DNA of 64,000 bases from Bradyrhizobium sp. C9 (GTDB lineage: Bacteria; Pseudomonadota; Alphaproteobacteria; Rhizobiales; Xanthobacteraceae), in the NCBI RefSeq assembly GCF_002532045.1, contig NZ_NWTG01000006.1:310001-374000 (forward strand), in the 5' to 3' direction. The notes under the pieces are model-generated. The model was not told the DNA's origin. It saw only the letters and a list, made by a program, of their open reading frames with translations, and ran no database searches. A program made the position numbers and the translations under genes. Positions 9,311 through 17,658 of the stretch are shown here, piece by piece (the first letter of the stretch is position 1; every line of letters starts with the position of its first letter).

Positions 9311-10083
9311 TCGCCGCCCCCGCCGCCACACCCACCGCCGCAGCCGCCTCCGCTGTCGCCGCCTCCCCCGTCGCCTCCGCCTCCATCACCGCTGCCGTGG
9401 CCACCTCCGTCGCCACCATGGCCGCCATGGCTCCCGTCACTGCCGGCATCGCCAAACCCCGCCGACGATCCGTCGATCGACGAGTCGGAGAAATCGCCGC
9501 CGCAATAGGGACTGTCGCCGGCAATGCCGCTGCGGCGCAGCGCCTCGCAGTCGGTGTGATAGACGAAGCCGCCCGCAATGTTCAGCTTGGCGTCGAGCGC
9601 GAACAACAACGGCAGCCGCGTCGGCCTGACCGGATCGATGTTCTCGTATTTGCAGCAATACCACCACACTCGCCGCAGCCCTTCATTGCTCCGGCGCCGC
9701 TCCTTCACCAGCACGACCGCTGGCGTATGATGCAGGAAGGATCCGAAGGCGCGGCGGCAGAACGCGTCGTATTCGCGGGTGTAGAGAATGAATTCGTGCC
9801 AGAGGTCGTCGGCCGCTTGCGACGGCATCGAGACATAACGCTTGCCGCTCATCAGATAGGCGAGGAAGAACTGCCGCAGGCCGCGCGACACCAGCGCGCT
9901 GTCCTTGCGGCTGAAGCCGGGGTGATGCTTCTCGAGCCGGGCGAGCAGTCCCGCCGGCCACTTGAAAGTGCGGATATATTCGGCGCGCCGCAGCGCCTGC
10001 CATTTGCCGAACAGCACGGCGCTGCCGACCACCGCGGCAGCCGCCAGGACGCCGAAAAATGCCGAGGCGGGTGTTATGACCAC
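9307..10083 (-). CDS. Glycine-rich domain-containing membrane-anchored protein
   Basis: About 258 residues from a GTG start with a purine-rich stretch upstream. It has one N-terminal membrane helix (PASAFFGVLAAAAVVGSAVL), then a conserved domain containing ADDLWHEFILYTREYDAFC, as in glycine-rich domain proteins (GRDP-like), and a low-complexity tail of about 50 residues rich in Gly, His, Asp and Cys (for example GGGCGGGCGGGGGD at the very end). Such tails could bind metal ions; no function is established. It overlaps the metallophosphoesterase stop by 4 bp. Confidence 0.7.
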   Translation of the reverse strand: MVITPASAFFGVLAAAAVVGSAVLFGKWQALRRAEYIRTFKWPAGLLARLEKHHPGFSRKDSALVSRGLRQFFLAYLMSGKRYVSMPSQAADDLWHEFILYTREYDAFCRRAFGSFLHHTPAVVLVKERRRSNEGLRRVWWYCCKYENIDPVRPTRLPLLFALDAKLNIAGGFVYHTDCEALRRSGIAGDSPYCGGDFSDSSIDGSSAGFGDAGSDGSHGGHGGDGGGHGSGDGGGGDGGGGDSGGGCGGGCGGGGGD

Positions 10084-10109
10084 GATGCCCCCGCCCCTTC
10101 CTTCATTTG

Positions 10110-10183
10110 AGCATGATCTCCGCGCAAACGCGCTCCGCGCTTGTCGCGAGGGAAAACCGCTTCGCACTTTTCCGGATCATGCT
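10110..10183. repeat. GCATGATC-type palindromic intergenic repeat
   Basis: Outer arms AGCATGATC (10110-10118) and GATCATGCT (10175-10183) are exact inverse complements, and the interior holds further pairing segments and GGAAAACCGCTTCGCACTTTTCC. A second copy of the same family lies at 29541-29589. It directly abuts the stop codon of the following gene. Confidence 0.7.
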
Positions 10184-10759
10184 TTAGAAATTCTGCAAGC
10201 TCGCCAGCAGCGCGAAGCCGAACAGCGCCAGCGCGCCGAGGACGAAGCCGAGCACGAACATGCCGACCCCACCGCGGCGCTTGGGCGCTACCACCGGCAT
10301 GGGCGGCGGCGCCGGTGGCTCGGCAGCCGGAAGCGGCGTTGCCACCATCGCATGCTCGCGCTCGATCATGCGCCGCGCGACATAATCGGTAACCGCATCG
10401 ACGATCGCGGCCACATCGTGCGATTCGGCGAGCACGATGCGGCCGAACCTCGTGTCCTGCACGAAGCGGTAGATGCGCTTGTCGCGGCCCATCAGCACAT
10501 GCGCGACCACGTCAATCCACAGCCGCGGCGTTTCGCCCTGGCTGATGCCGCGGTCGAACAAATCGACCTTCTCCGGCACCTGCGCGAACAAGGGATCGAG
10601 CGCGTCGTTGAGGATCTCGAGCCGCGCCACCTCGGCGTCGCGCAATTCGACGACGACCCCGGTGCGATCGGCCGCCTCGATCCGCGCCCGCCGCAGCGCC
10701 TCTCGCAACGTCGGCCGCATCTCGCGCGCCTCGCTGCCGGTGTTCTGCGGATCGGACAT
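10184..10759 (-). CDS. Conserved hypothetical protein with C-terminal membrane anchor
   Basis: 191 residues. The N-terminal 120 residues form a soluble domain (for example EKVDLFDRGISQGETPRLWID, GRDKRIYRFVQDTRFG). A Pro/Ala linker (about 140-160) leads to one C-terminal helix (GMFVLGFVLGALALFGFALL). I do not recognise a named family; the tail-anchored layout and conserved acidic/aromatic soluble part suggest a rhizobial membrane-associated protein of unknown role. It is monocistronic in appearance. Confidence 0.7.
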   Translation of the reverse strand: MSDPQNTGSEAREMRPTLREALRRARIEAADRTGVVVELRDAEVARLEILNDALDPLFAQVPEKVDLFDRGISQGETPRLWIDVVAHVLMGRDKRIYRFVQDTRFGRIVLAESHDVAAIVDAVTDYVARRMIEREHAMVATPLPAAEPPAPPPMPVVAPKRRGGVGMFVLGFVLGALALFGFALLASLQNF

Positions 10760-10903
10760 GCCTTACGGCCTCGTGGTGACGGGTTGCCTTACCCATTAAC
10801 CTATCAGCAACCATGACGTCCGCAAAGCACGTTGGTTCCCAAGCACTTAGGTGGCCACTTATCCCCAGCTGAAAGATCCCGGCACTGTCCCAAAAGCGGT
10901 CGA

Positions 10904-10928
10904 CCCCACCCGGATGAACCGGATGGGG
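10904..10928 (-). terminator. Possible hairpin after the DUF4170 gene
   Basis: CCCCACCCGG / CCGGATGGGG stem (one G-T type mismatch) with a 5-nt loop, 42 bp beyond the DUF4170 stop on the minus strand, followed by CTTTT further on. Moderate support only. Confidence 0.4.
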
Positions 10929-10969
10929 CCGCCGTCCTTGGACGTTTCTTAAGCTAGATAATTTTGGCG

Positions 10970-11179
10970 TCAGGCCGAAACCCGCGACGGCTCCTCGACG
11001 ATCGAGAAGCGCACGCCGGCCTTGTGGCGGCTCTCTTCCGAGACTTCCTTCCAGCACTCTTCGGCTTCCTTGCGGGTCTTGAACGGACCACGGACCTGGG
11101 CGGAGCCTTCGACGAGCTTGTGGAAGTTCATCGAGCCGAACTCGCCGCCGATCACCCAGAAATTGCTGCCCTTGCTCAT
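10970..11179 (-). CDS. DUF4170 domain-containing protein
   Basis: 69 residues, ATG start with a purine-rich GAGGAGAC upstream. The entire protein is the DUF4170 domain (NFWVIGGEFGSMNFHKL, FKTRKEAEECWKEVS), a short alphaproteobacterial family of unknown function. It is divergent from the ScfR-like regulator over 242 bp. Confidence 0.85.
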   Translation of the reverse strand: MSKGSNFWVIGGEFGSMNFHKLVEGSAQVRGPFKTRKEAEECWKEVSEESRHKAGVRFSIVEEPSRVSA

Positions 11180-11381
11180 CGTCAGTCTCCTCTAAAAAAT
11201 CCTGCTGCCTCTGCTCAGCCGCCCGAATTCTGATCCTCGCACCTGCTCGGCGTACCGACATTCTTGACAGAGTATCGCGAAGTGGGTGTCAGGAGATAAA
11301 CGCGAAAACGGAAAGTTCGTACAGATGCCTTGTTTTTTATTGGTGATGTCATGTAACATCTGAACTTGTAATAAATGTCGA

Positions 11382-11401
11382 TTTGTCAAATTTGTCACAA
11401 A
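11382..11401. promoter_or_regulatory. Putative operator of the adjacent ScfR-like regulator
   Basis: Two adjoining TTTGTCA copies, TTTGTCAAA and TTTGTCACAAA, lie 20 bp before the start of the regulator gene. Regulators of the RamB/PccR type are known to bind paired TTTGCAAA-like elements, so autoregulation is plausible; the match is approximate. Confidence 0.4.
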
Positions 11402-11421
11402 AATAGGTCAGGATAGCTGCC

Positions 11422-12864
11422 ATGCCCGGCGAGTCCGGAAAGAAGCTGTTCGTCGGTCCCCGCTTCCGGCGGATTCGCCAGCAATTGGGGCTGTCGCAGA
11501 CCCAGATCGCCGAGGGGCTCGGCATCTCGCCCTCCTACATCAACCTGATCGAGCGCAACCAGCGCCCGGTGACGGCGCAGATCCTGCTGCGGCTGGCCGA
11601 GACCTATGACCTCGATCTGCGCGACCTTGCCACCGCCGACGAGGACCGCTTCTTCGCCGAACTGAACGAGATCTTCTCCGATCCGCTATTCCGCCAGATC
11701 GACCTGCCGAAGCAGGAACTGCGCGATCTCGCCGAGCTGTGCCCCGGGGTGACGCATGCGCTGCAGCGGCTCTACGCCGCTTATACCGAGGCGCGCCGCG
11801 GCGAGACGCTGGTGGCGGCGCAGATGGCCGATCGCGAGGGCTCACAGTTCGACGCCAACCCGATCGAGCGGGTGCGCGACCTGATCGAGGCCAACCGCAA
11901 CTATTTCCCGGAACTGGAGACCTCGGCGGAGAATCTGCGCGACGAGCTCAACGTGCCGACCGAAGGCCTGTTCACGGCCCTCGCCACGCGGCTGCGCGAA
12001 AAGCACTCGATCGTCACCCGCGTCATGCCGGTCGACGTGATGCGCGAGACGCTGCGCCGTTTCGACCGGCATCGCCGGCAGATCCTGATCTCCGAACTGG
12101 TCGACAGTGCCGGCCGCAGCTTCCAGCTTGCGCTGCAGATCGGCTTCGTCGAATGCGGCGCCGCGATCGACGCGATCGTCAGCCGCGCCGGCCCGCTCGA
12201 CGACACCGCGCGCCGGCTCTACCGCATCACGCTCGCCAACTATTTCGCGGCGGCCGCGATGATGCCCTATCAGGCATTTCATTCTGCGGCCGAAGCCTTG
12301 AGCTACGACGTCCACGTGCTGGCGCAGCGCTTCAATGCCGGGTTCGAGCAGATCTGCCACCGCCTCACCACGCTGCAACGGCCGAACGCGCGCGGCGTGC
12401 CGTTCTTCCTGCTGCGGGTCGACAATGCCGGCAACGTGTCGAAGCGGTTTTCCTCCGGCACGTTCCCGTTCTCCAAATTCGGCGGCACCTGCCCGCTCTG
12501 GAACGTGCATTCGACCTTCGACATGCCCGATCGCCTGCTCAGCCAGGTGATCGAGCTGCCGGACGGCACGCGCTATTTCTCGATCGCGCAGACGGTGCGG
12601 CGGCCGGTGGCACCCTATCCGCAACCGCAGCCGCGCTTTGCGATCGGGCTCGGCTGCGAAATCCGTCATGCGGCCAAGCTCGTCTACGCCACCGGCATGG
12701 ATCTGGAGAAGGTCGAGGGCACGCCGATCGGCGTCAACTGCCGGCTCTGCGAGCGCGAGAACTGCAGCCAGCGCGCCGAACCGCCAATCACGCGCACCCT
12801 GATCCTGGATGAGACCACGCGGCGGGTGTCGTCGTTCGCGTTCTCGAATGCGCGGGAATTGTGA
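11422..12864 (+). CDS. XRE-family short-chain acyl-CoA regulator (ScfR/RamB type)
   Basis: 480 residues. An N-terminal helix-turn-helix (about 12-66, LGLSQTQIAEGLGISPSYIN) is followed by an ImmA/IrrE-like region (about 180-310) and a C-terminal domain of the short-chain-fatty-acyl regulator family with a Cys-rich piece (NCRLCERENC). Family members RamB, PrpC-linked regulators, MccR and PccR control acetate or propionate assimilation, with acyl-CoA as probable effector. No target enzyme genes lie next to it, so its regulon is distant. The stop is only 2 bp from the stop of the convergent HiPIP gene. Confidence 0.88.
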   Translation: MPGESGKKLFVGPRFRRIRQQLGLSQTQIAEGLGISPSYINLIERNQRPVTAQILLRLAETYDLDLRDLATADEDRFFAELNEIFSDPLFRQIDLPKQELRDLAELCPGVTHALQRLYAAYTEARRGETLVAAQMADREGSQFDANPIERVRDLIEANRNYFPELETSAENLRDELNVPTEGLFTALATRLREKHSIVTRVMPVDVMRETLRRFDRHRRQILISELVDSAGRSFQLALQIGFVECGAAIDAIVSRAGPLDDTARRLYRITLANYFAAAAMMPYQAFHSAAEALSYDVHVLAQRFNAGFEQICHRLTTLQRPNARGVPFFLLRVDNAGNVSKRFSSGTFPFSKFGGTCPLWNVHSTFDMPDRLLSQVIELPDGTRYFSIAQTVRRPVAPYPQPQPRFAIGLGCEIRHAAKLVYATGMDLEKVEGTPIGVNCRLCERENCSQRAEPPITRTLILDETTRRVSSFAFSNAREL

Positions 12865-12866
12865 GA

Positions 12867-13124
12867 TCAATCGACCGCGGCAAAGGCCTTGCACCAGCCG
12901 TCCTTACTGATGGCGCCCTCCACCACCTTGCAGCCGTCGGGCGCGACGAACAACGTGCACAGGCCGCAGGAGTAGATGCCGTTCGGCGTGTCCTGGTATT
13001 CGGCCTGCGGCTTTGTCATTTTGTCGGTGGCTGCGGCAGGTCGCGGCAGAAGTGCGGCGGGAATTCCTGCGATGGCGACGGCGATGAACGCGCGTCGCGA
13101 ACGTTCGGACTGTTGTTTGGCCAT
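12867..13124 (-). CDS. High-potential iron-sulfur protein (HiPIP), Tat-exported
   Basis: 85 residues from the ATG. The N-terminus is a twin-arginine signal (SRRAFI at 9-14, hydrophobic to about 26, PAAA before cleavage). The mature part carries the HiPIP cluster motif: Cys53, Cys56, Cys65 and Cys78 with spacing C-x2-C-x8-C-x12-C, a GWC ending and the conserved Tyr43 before the cluster. HiPIPs are periplasmic one-electron carriers holding a [4Fe-4S] cluster. No oxidoreductase partner is adjacent. Confidence 0.85.
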   Translation of the reverse strand: MAKQQSERSRRAFIAVAIAGIPAALLPRPAAATDKMTKPQAEYQDTPNGIYSCGLCTLFVAPDGCKVVEGAISKDGWCKAFAAVD

Positions 13125-13139
13125 GGTGTTCACCCCATG

Positions 13140-13263
13140 CGTCGCCCCGGCGAAGGCCAGGACCCATGCTCCGCAGCAGGCATTGTAAACGGGACTCGTC
13201 GTCCCGGCATCGCGCAACAATGATCATTTGTGGTTGTGGGTCCCTGCCTTCGCCGGGACGACG
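13140..13263. repeat. Palindromic intergenic repeat (CGGCGAAGGC family)
   Basis: Imperfect inverted repeat with arms around 13140-13167 (CGTCGCCCCGGCGAAGGC..) and 13235-13263 (..GCCTTCGCCGGGACGACG). It lies 15 bp upstream of the HiPIP start codon, between it and the next gene on the same strand. The sequence type is common in Bradyrhizobium-like intergenic regions. Confidence 0.7.
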
Positions 13264-13303
13264 CCGAGGTAGGAGAGCAGAATGCAGGAGCGTAGCCGAC
13301 CGC

Positions 13304-13735
13304 TCAGGGTTTGCGCAGATTGAGCGAGAAGCGCAGGTTGAGCGGCTGCAACATTTCCGGCGGCGGCGCCTCGCCGACATTGCCGCGCTTCAGGATGGTC
13401 CGCAGGTCCTCGGTCGCGCCGGCATCATTGAGCGCCGGAAACGAGACGCGCTCGACGGTGCCGTCCGGGTTGAGCCAGGCACGCACGATGAGCGTCGGCG
13501 GCGGCCCGTTCTCCTTGCCGGAATGCTCGATGACCCAGTTGCGGAAGCGGTTGGCAATCGTCTCGTCGGCCGCAATCCACTCCTCGAACCGGTATTTGAC
13601 CAGTTTGGCAAACTGCGCCCACGACGGCGGCGCCTGTTCCGGATTGCGAAATTTGGCGTCTTGAGCGTGGCCCGGCGCGGGGGACAGGATCAAGAGGCCG
13701 AACGAGAGCACGAGCGTGCCCCGCAAGATGAGCAT
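13304..13735 (-). CDS. Exported TonB-C-terminal-like protein
   Basis: 143 residues from the ATG chosen so that the signal peptide is N-terminal (TLVLSFGLLILSPAPGHAQ). The mature protein resembles the C-terminal domain of TonB energy transducers (LIVRAWLNPDGTVERVSFP and LNLRFSLNL at the end), without the membrane anchor plus Pro-rich region of true TonB. It is a periplasmic protein of unknown role. It may be co-transcribed with the HiPIP gene 179 bp downstream, though a repeat separates them. Confidence 0.75.
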   Translation of the reverse strand: MLILRGTLVLSFGLLILSPAPGHAQDAKFRNPEQAPPSWAQFAKLVKYRFEEWIAADETIANRFRNWVIEHSGKENGPPPTLIVRAWLNPDGTVERVSFPALNDAGATEDLRTILKRGNVGEAPPPEMLQPLNLRFSLNLRKP

Positions 13736-13979
13736 GGTTCTGGACAAGGGTTGACCGCGGACAGCAGGCTGACAGGACAACGCAGCAACTAGTCGCTCAT
13801 TATTGCAGGCATGTGACGCGCGCCGAGATGCTGGCGGCGCGATGCGGCGCGCCAGGACGTTTTCGAACGAAAGCCCGTCATGACGATGCATCAAAATGTG
13901 AAACGATAACTTTCCATCATTGCCGTTTCAGGACGGCGGCTGTGACCACATCATCTCAGAAGCCACATGGAGGTCTCAG

Positions 13980-14393
13980 ATGAACGAGCATGCCGGCAAG
14001 ACCAGCGTCCCGCCCTCCGTGGGCGCAGACGCGGGCCGGATCGAAACGCTGCTCATCCGTAACCTCCCGGAGGTTTTCGGCGAAGGCGATCCGGTGCGCC
14101 GCAGGGCCGCAATCGACGAGCTCTACACCGCGGACTGCGTGCTCTACGCGCCGCCGGGCGTTCTCGTCGGCCGCGATGCGCTCGACAAGTTCGCCGGCGA
14201 TCTCCGCGCGACGCATCCGCACTTTGTTTACACGCCACACGGCGCGCCGCAGGCGCTGCACAATTCGGGACGCCTGGCGTGGGGCTCCGGACCGAGAGGC
14301 GAAACGCCTGTCTATACCGGCGTGGATTTCATCATCGCGCGCGACGGCAAGATCGCGGCGCTTTACGTGTATCTGGACTCTCCGCCCTCGTGA
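13980..14393 (+). CDS. NTF2-like / SnoaL-like protein
   Basis: 137 residues; the start is fixed by a strong GGAGGT ribosome site 5 nt upstream. The cone-shaped NTF2 fold is suggested by RAAIDELYTADCVLYAPPG, then GRDALDKFAGDLRATHP and a C-terminal strand pair. Members act as small isomerases, hydrolases or polyketide cyclases, or merely as ligand binders. No catalytic assignment is possible from the sequence. Confidence 0.8.
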   Translation: MNEHAGKTSVPPSVGADAGRIETLLIRNLPEVFGEGDPVRRRAAIDELYTADCVLYAPPGVLVGRDALDKFAGDLRATHPHFVYTPHGAPQALHNSGRLAWGSGPRGETPVYTGVDFIIARDGKIAALYVYLDSPPS

Positions 14394-14661
14394 GCGGCAG
14401 CGGCACGGTTGCCGCAATCCCCGCGTCGAAGACAGATAGAACGAGGCGGCGGACGTCATGCGACGGCACCACCGGCCGGGGCTATGCGAGCCAGCATGCG
14501 CGCGCGACGTCCGCCCGAGCGACTGCCCATCCGTTAAACGCGCCCCGGATCAGCGGCGCGCAACGGTCCTCGCCTCCGCGCGGGACGCTGCGAAGCGCCG
14601 CCGCGCGCGAGTGACAGCGGTCGTCAGATCGATCTGCACCGCGTTTCGTCGTCCTTGCCTG

Positions 14662-14997
14662 CTAGCTTCCCGGAGTCGAGTAGGCGGCCTTGAGCTTGCT
14701 CGCGTGCTGACGCACCACCTTGATCTCGTCCTGCGTGAAGAGCCGGACCAGCTTCACATTCTGGATGGCGCCGGCCGCCACGACCACGCCGGTGATGGCG
14801 GGTGCGACGGTCGGATCCGGCACGTCGAAGATCACCATCACGCCGGGGCCATCGGCCGCCGTGCTATACATCGAAATCAGCTTGCCGCCGCCCGCCTCGA
14901 TCAACTTCTTGGCCGCCTCATACCGATTGGTCGTCGGGTTCTCCATGATGCTGTTGATGGATCGCGGCGTGTATTCCCCTGAGAGACAGAAATGCAT
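14662..14997 (-). CDS. GYD domain-containing protein
   Basis: 111 residues from the ATG at MHFCLSGEYT. The pattern matches the GYD family (Dabb-like ferredoxin fold): LSGEYTPRSI, then AAKKLIEAGGGKLISMYST and VMVIFDVPD. The function of the family is unknown. A possible longer start upstream adds residues without family support. Confidence 0.82.
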   Translation of the reverse strand: MHFCLSGEYTPRSINSIMENPTTNRYEAAKKLIEAGGGKLISMYSTAADGPGVMVIFDVPDPTVAPAITGVVVAAGAIQNVKLVRLFTQDEIKVVRQHASKLKAAYSTPGS

Positions 14998-15388
14998 GGC
15001 AATCGCTCCATTTGGCTGGAAATGAAAAGCCATTCACCCGGGCGCCGCCCGGGCAGAAGAAGATTTCGTACTGAAATGAGGAAGAAGCAGCCTGCCGATA
15101 GCCAGTTGCGCTGCCGCTCATTCTCCGGAATTCGGCGTGACCGGTGGCAGCTCGCGCGACAATCTATATCAAACGTCCTGCGAATGAAATCCTGCGCTGC
15201 GACGAAATCGCCCGAGGACGCAGACTGAGGGGCAGCGAGGCTGACCTGACACACGACCTGCATCATGCTTTCCGATCGGTCCCTTCCGGCTTCGCCTCTG
15301 GTCGTTGCGGCTCGCGCAGTGCCTTGCAAATAGGGGCAATCTGCCCCAGTGTCCCGCGCCTCCCTCAAGAACAAGAGAAAGAACACGC
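14998..15388. other. Intergenic region without a supported gene
   Basis: 391 bp between the divergent GYD and aldo/keto reductase genes. It holds a small GC hairpin (CCCGGG-N5-CCCGGG at 15037-15053). Open frames here have no ribosome site or family resemblance. Presumably both promoters lie here, but I see no convincing -35/-10 pair. Confidence 0.5.
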
Positions 15389-16339
15389 ATGAAGCATCGC
15401 GCGCTCGGCCGCTCCGGCCTCACCGTCCCTCCCCTCTGCTTCGGCTGCAATGTGTTCGGCTGGACGGTGGACGAGGCTGCGTCTTTCCGGCTGCTCGACA
15501 CCGTGCTAGAGCATGGACTGACGTTCCTCGATACGGCCGACGTCTATTCGCGCTGGGTGCCGGGCCATCATGGCGGCGAATCCGAGACGATCATCGGCAA
15601 ATGGATGAAGGCGCGCGGCAACCGCAACCGCATCATCCTCGCCACCAAGGTCGGCATGGACATGGGCAACGGCAATGTCGGCTTGAAGCCGGACTACATC
15701 GCGCGCGCCGTCGAGGATTCGCTGCGGCGGCTGCAGACCGACCACATCGACCTCTACCAGTCCCACAAGGACGATGAGACGACACCGCAGGAAGAGACGC
15801 TCGCGGCCTACGACAAGCTGATCAAGGCCGGCAAGGTCAGGGCGATCGGCGCTTCGAATTTCTCGGCCGAGCGGCTCAAGAGCGCGCTGGATATTTCCAA
15901 AACGAACGGGCTGCCGCGCTACGAGAGCATGCAGCCCGAATACAGCCTGGCGGAGCGGTCGAGCTATGAGGGCGCGCTGCAACGCGTCTGCGTCGAGAAC
16001 GACGTCGGCGTGATCACGTTTTTCTCGCTCGCTGCGGGATTCCTGACCGGCAAATATCGCTCGGAGAGCGACTTCGCCAAAAGCCCGCGCGGTACGCGCA
16101 GCATTCCGAAATACATGAACCCGCGCGGCATGCGCATCCTCGCCGGCCTCGACGAGGTCGCCGCAGAGACCCACGCCGAGCCGGCCGCGGTCGCGCTGGC
16201 CTGGCTGATGGCAAAGCCCGGCATCACCGCACCGATCGCCAGCGCCACCAAGCCCGAGCAGGTCGCAACGCTGGTCGCGGCGGCAAGGCTCGAGCTGACC
16301 AAAGGTCAGGTCGAGCGGCTGGACGCCGCGAGCGCGTAG
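15389..16339 (+). CDS. Aldo/keto reductase
   Basis: 316 residues from the ATG at MKHRALGRSG, with AAAGAA upstream. The TIM-barrel AKR hallmarks are in place: the catalytic Asp/Tyr in DTADVYSRW, the Lys in ATKVGMD, the His in YQSHKDDE, and a C-terminal NADP-binding part (PIASATKPEQ). The group includes YghZ/YajO-like enzymes that reduce carbonyls with NADPH. The physiological substrate is unknown. Confidence 0.88.
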   Translation: MKHRALGRSGLTVPPLCFGCNVFGWTVDEAASFRLLDTVLEHGLTFLDTADVYSRWVPGHHGGESETIIGKWMKARGNRNRIILATKVGMDMGNGNVGLKPDYIARAVEDSLRRLQTDHIDLYQSHKDDETTPQEETLAAYDKLIKAGKVRAIGASNFSAERLKSALDISKTNGLPRYESMQPEYSLAERSSYEGALQRVCVENDVGVITFFSLAAGFLTGKYRSESDFAKSPRGTRSIPKYMNPRGMRILAGLDEVAAETHAEPAAVALAWLMAKPGITAPIASATKPEQVATLVAAARLELTKGQVERLDAASA

Positions 16340-16360
16340 CGACGCTCCGCTCCGCTTCAC

Positions 16361-16504
16361 CTCGCCCCGCGCGCGGGGAGAGGTCGGAACGCATCGTTAG
16401 ATGCGTTTCCGGGTGAGGGGGAGCCTCCGCAATATAGCTGTCACCGAATGCGCGGAGACAGCCCCTCACCCCAACCCTCTCCCCGTAAGAACGGGGCGAG
16501 GGAG
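16361..16504. repeat. Nested-palindrome 3'-end repeat, copy 1
   Basis: Element framed by CTCGCCCCGCGC..GGGGAGAGGTCG and CCCTCACCCCAACCCTCTCCCCG..CGGGGCGAGGGAG. It contains a small hairpin with stem AACGCATC / GATGCGTT (16388-16407). It fills the space between the convergent stops of the AKR gene (21 bp) and htpX (33 bp). Related copies lie at 20851, 43848 and 45424. Confidence 0.85.
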
Positions 16505-16537
16505 CACATCGCCTTTGCGGCCGCTACTCGCCCCGCC

Positions 16538-17470
16538 CTAGCCCCACGGCCCGCGCTGACCTGATGCACCGCCCCACGGGCTGCGCGGCGGATAGCTCGC
16601 GCCGGCCGGGCGCGGCGCGGTCTGGGTGCCGAGCTCGGCGGCGAGCTGCTGCAGCGCGGCGATGCGGTTCGCAGTCGAAGGGTGGGTGGCGAACAGATTG
16701 TCGACACCGTGGCCCGACAGCGGGTTGATGATGAACATGTGCGCGGTGGCCGGATTGCGCTCGGCTTCCATGTTCGGCAGCTGATGCGAAGCGTTCTCGA
16801 TCTTCGCGAGCGCGGACGCCAGCCACATCGGCTGGCCGACGATGCGCGCGCCGAGATTGTCGGCAGCGTATTCACGGGTGCGGCTGATCGCCATCTGCAC
16901 CAGCATGGCGCCGAGCGGCGCCAGGATCATCATCGCGATCGAGCCGACGATGCCCGGGCCGTTGTTGTTGCGGTTGCCGCCGAAGAACATGCCGAACTGC
17001 GCCAGCATCGAGATCGCGCCGGCGATCGTCGCGGTGATCGTCATGGTCAGCGTGTCGTAGTGTTTGATATGCGCGAGCTCGTGCGCGATCACGCCGGCGA
17101 GCTCCTCCCGGCTGAGTTGCTGCATCAAGCCCGTGGTGACGGCGACCGCGGCGTTCTCCGGGTTGCGGCCGGTCGCGAATGCATTCGGCTGCGCCTCGTC
17201 CATCACGAACACGCGCGGCATCGGCAGGCTGGCGCGCTGTGCGAGCTCGGCGACGAGATTGTAAAGGTCCGGCGCCGAACGCGCATCGACCTGATGGGCG
17301 CCGTACATCGACAGCACCATGCGATCGGAGTTCCAGTAGGTGAACAGATTTGTCGCAGCAGCAACGATCAGCGCGATCACGGCGCCGGTGCCGCCGCCGA
17401 TCAGATAGCCGACACCCATGAACAGCGCAGTGAGGCCGGCAAGCAGGAGCGCGGTGCGGAAATAGTTCAT
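16538..17470 (-). CDS. htpX: Protease HtpX, membrane zinc metalloprotease
   Basis: 310 residues from [10 protein letters not shown], with GAGGGAAC upstream. Two N-terminal membrane helices come first (about 5-22 and 28-45), then the zinc site HELAH (in [13 protein letters not shown]), two further helices, and [13 protein letters not shown] supplying the third ligand. A Gly/Pro-rich tail follows. HtpX degrades misfolded inner-membrane proteins and is a stress gene in E. coli. It is transcribed alone, downstream of the hybrid kinase. Confidence 0.95.
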   Translation of the reverse strand: MNYFRTALLLAGLTALFMGVGYLIGGGTGAVIALIVAAATNLFTYWNSDRMVLSMYGAHQVDARSAPDLYNLVAELAQRASLPMPRVFVMDEAQPNAFATGRNPENAAVAVTTGLMQQLSREELAGVIAHELAHIKHYDTLTMTITATIAGAISMLAQFGMFFGGNRNNNGPGIVGSIAMMILAPLGAMLVQMAISRTREYAADNLGARIVGQPMWLASALAKIENASHQLPNMEAERNPATAHMFIINPLSGHGVDNLFATHPSTANRIAALQQLAAELGTQTAPRPAGASYPPRSPWGGASGQRGPWG

Positions 17471-17614
17471 CGTTGTTCCCTCACGGCGAGCGGAATGCTG
17501 CCACAACTGACGCCGTTGAGGTAGGGATTTTGCGGCCGAAGCCGCAAGGGCAAGGCGTGCGTCGCAGCGACGCGGCGCGGATTAACGATTGGTCATGTGC
17601 AAACGCAATCACCC

Positions 17615-17648
17615 GTAGCCCGGTGGAGCGCACCGAAATCCGGGCTAC
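17615..17648. repeat. Short GTAGCCCGG palindromic repeat
   Basis: Inverted repeat GTAGCCCGG ... CCGGGCTAC with a short interior, located between the htpX start and the hybrid kinase stop. It is a shortened relative of the larger palindrome at 46215-46304. Confidence 0.6.
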
Positions 17649-17658
17649 GAGATCCTTC

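Noticed and set aside
11346..11361. GATGTCATGTAACATC, resembling half of the Zur palindrome
   Set aside because: The left arm is GATGT-C where TGTTA is needed; only the right half fits, and the neighbouring gene is not metal-related.
15037..15053. CCCGGG hairpin upstream of the GYD gene
   Set aside because: Too short and without T-run to be called a terminator; probably chance in GC-rich DNA.
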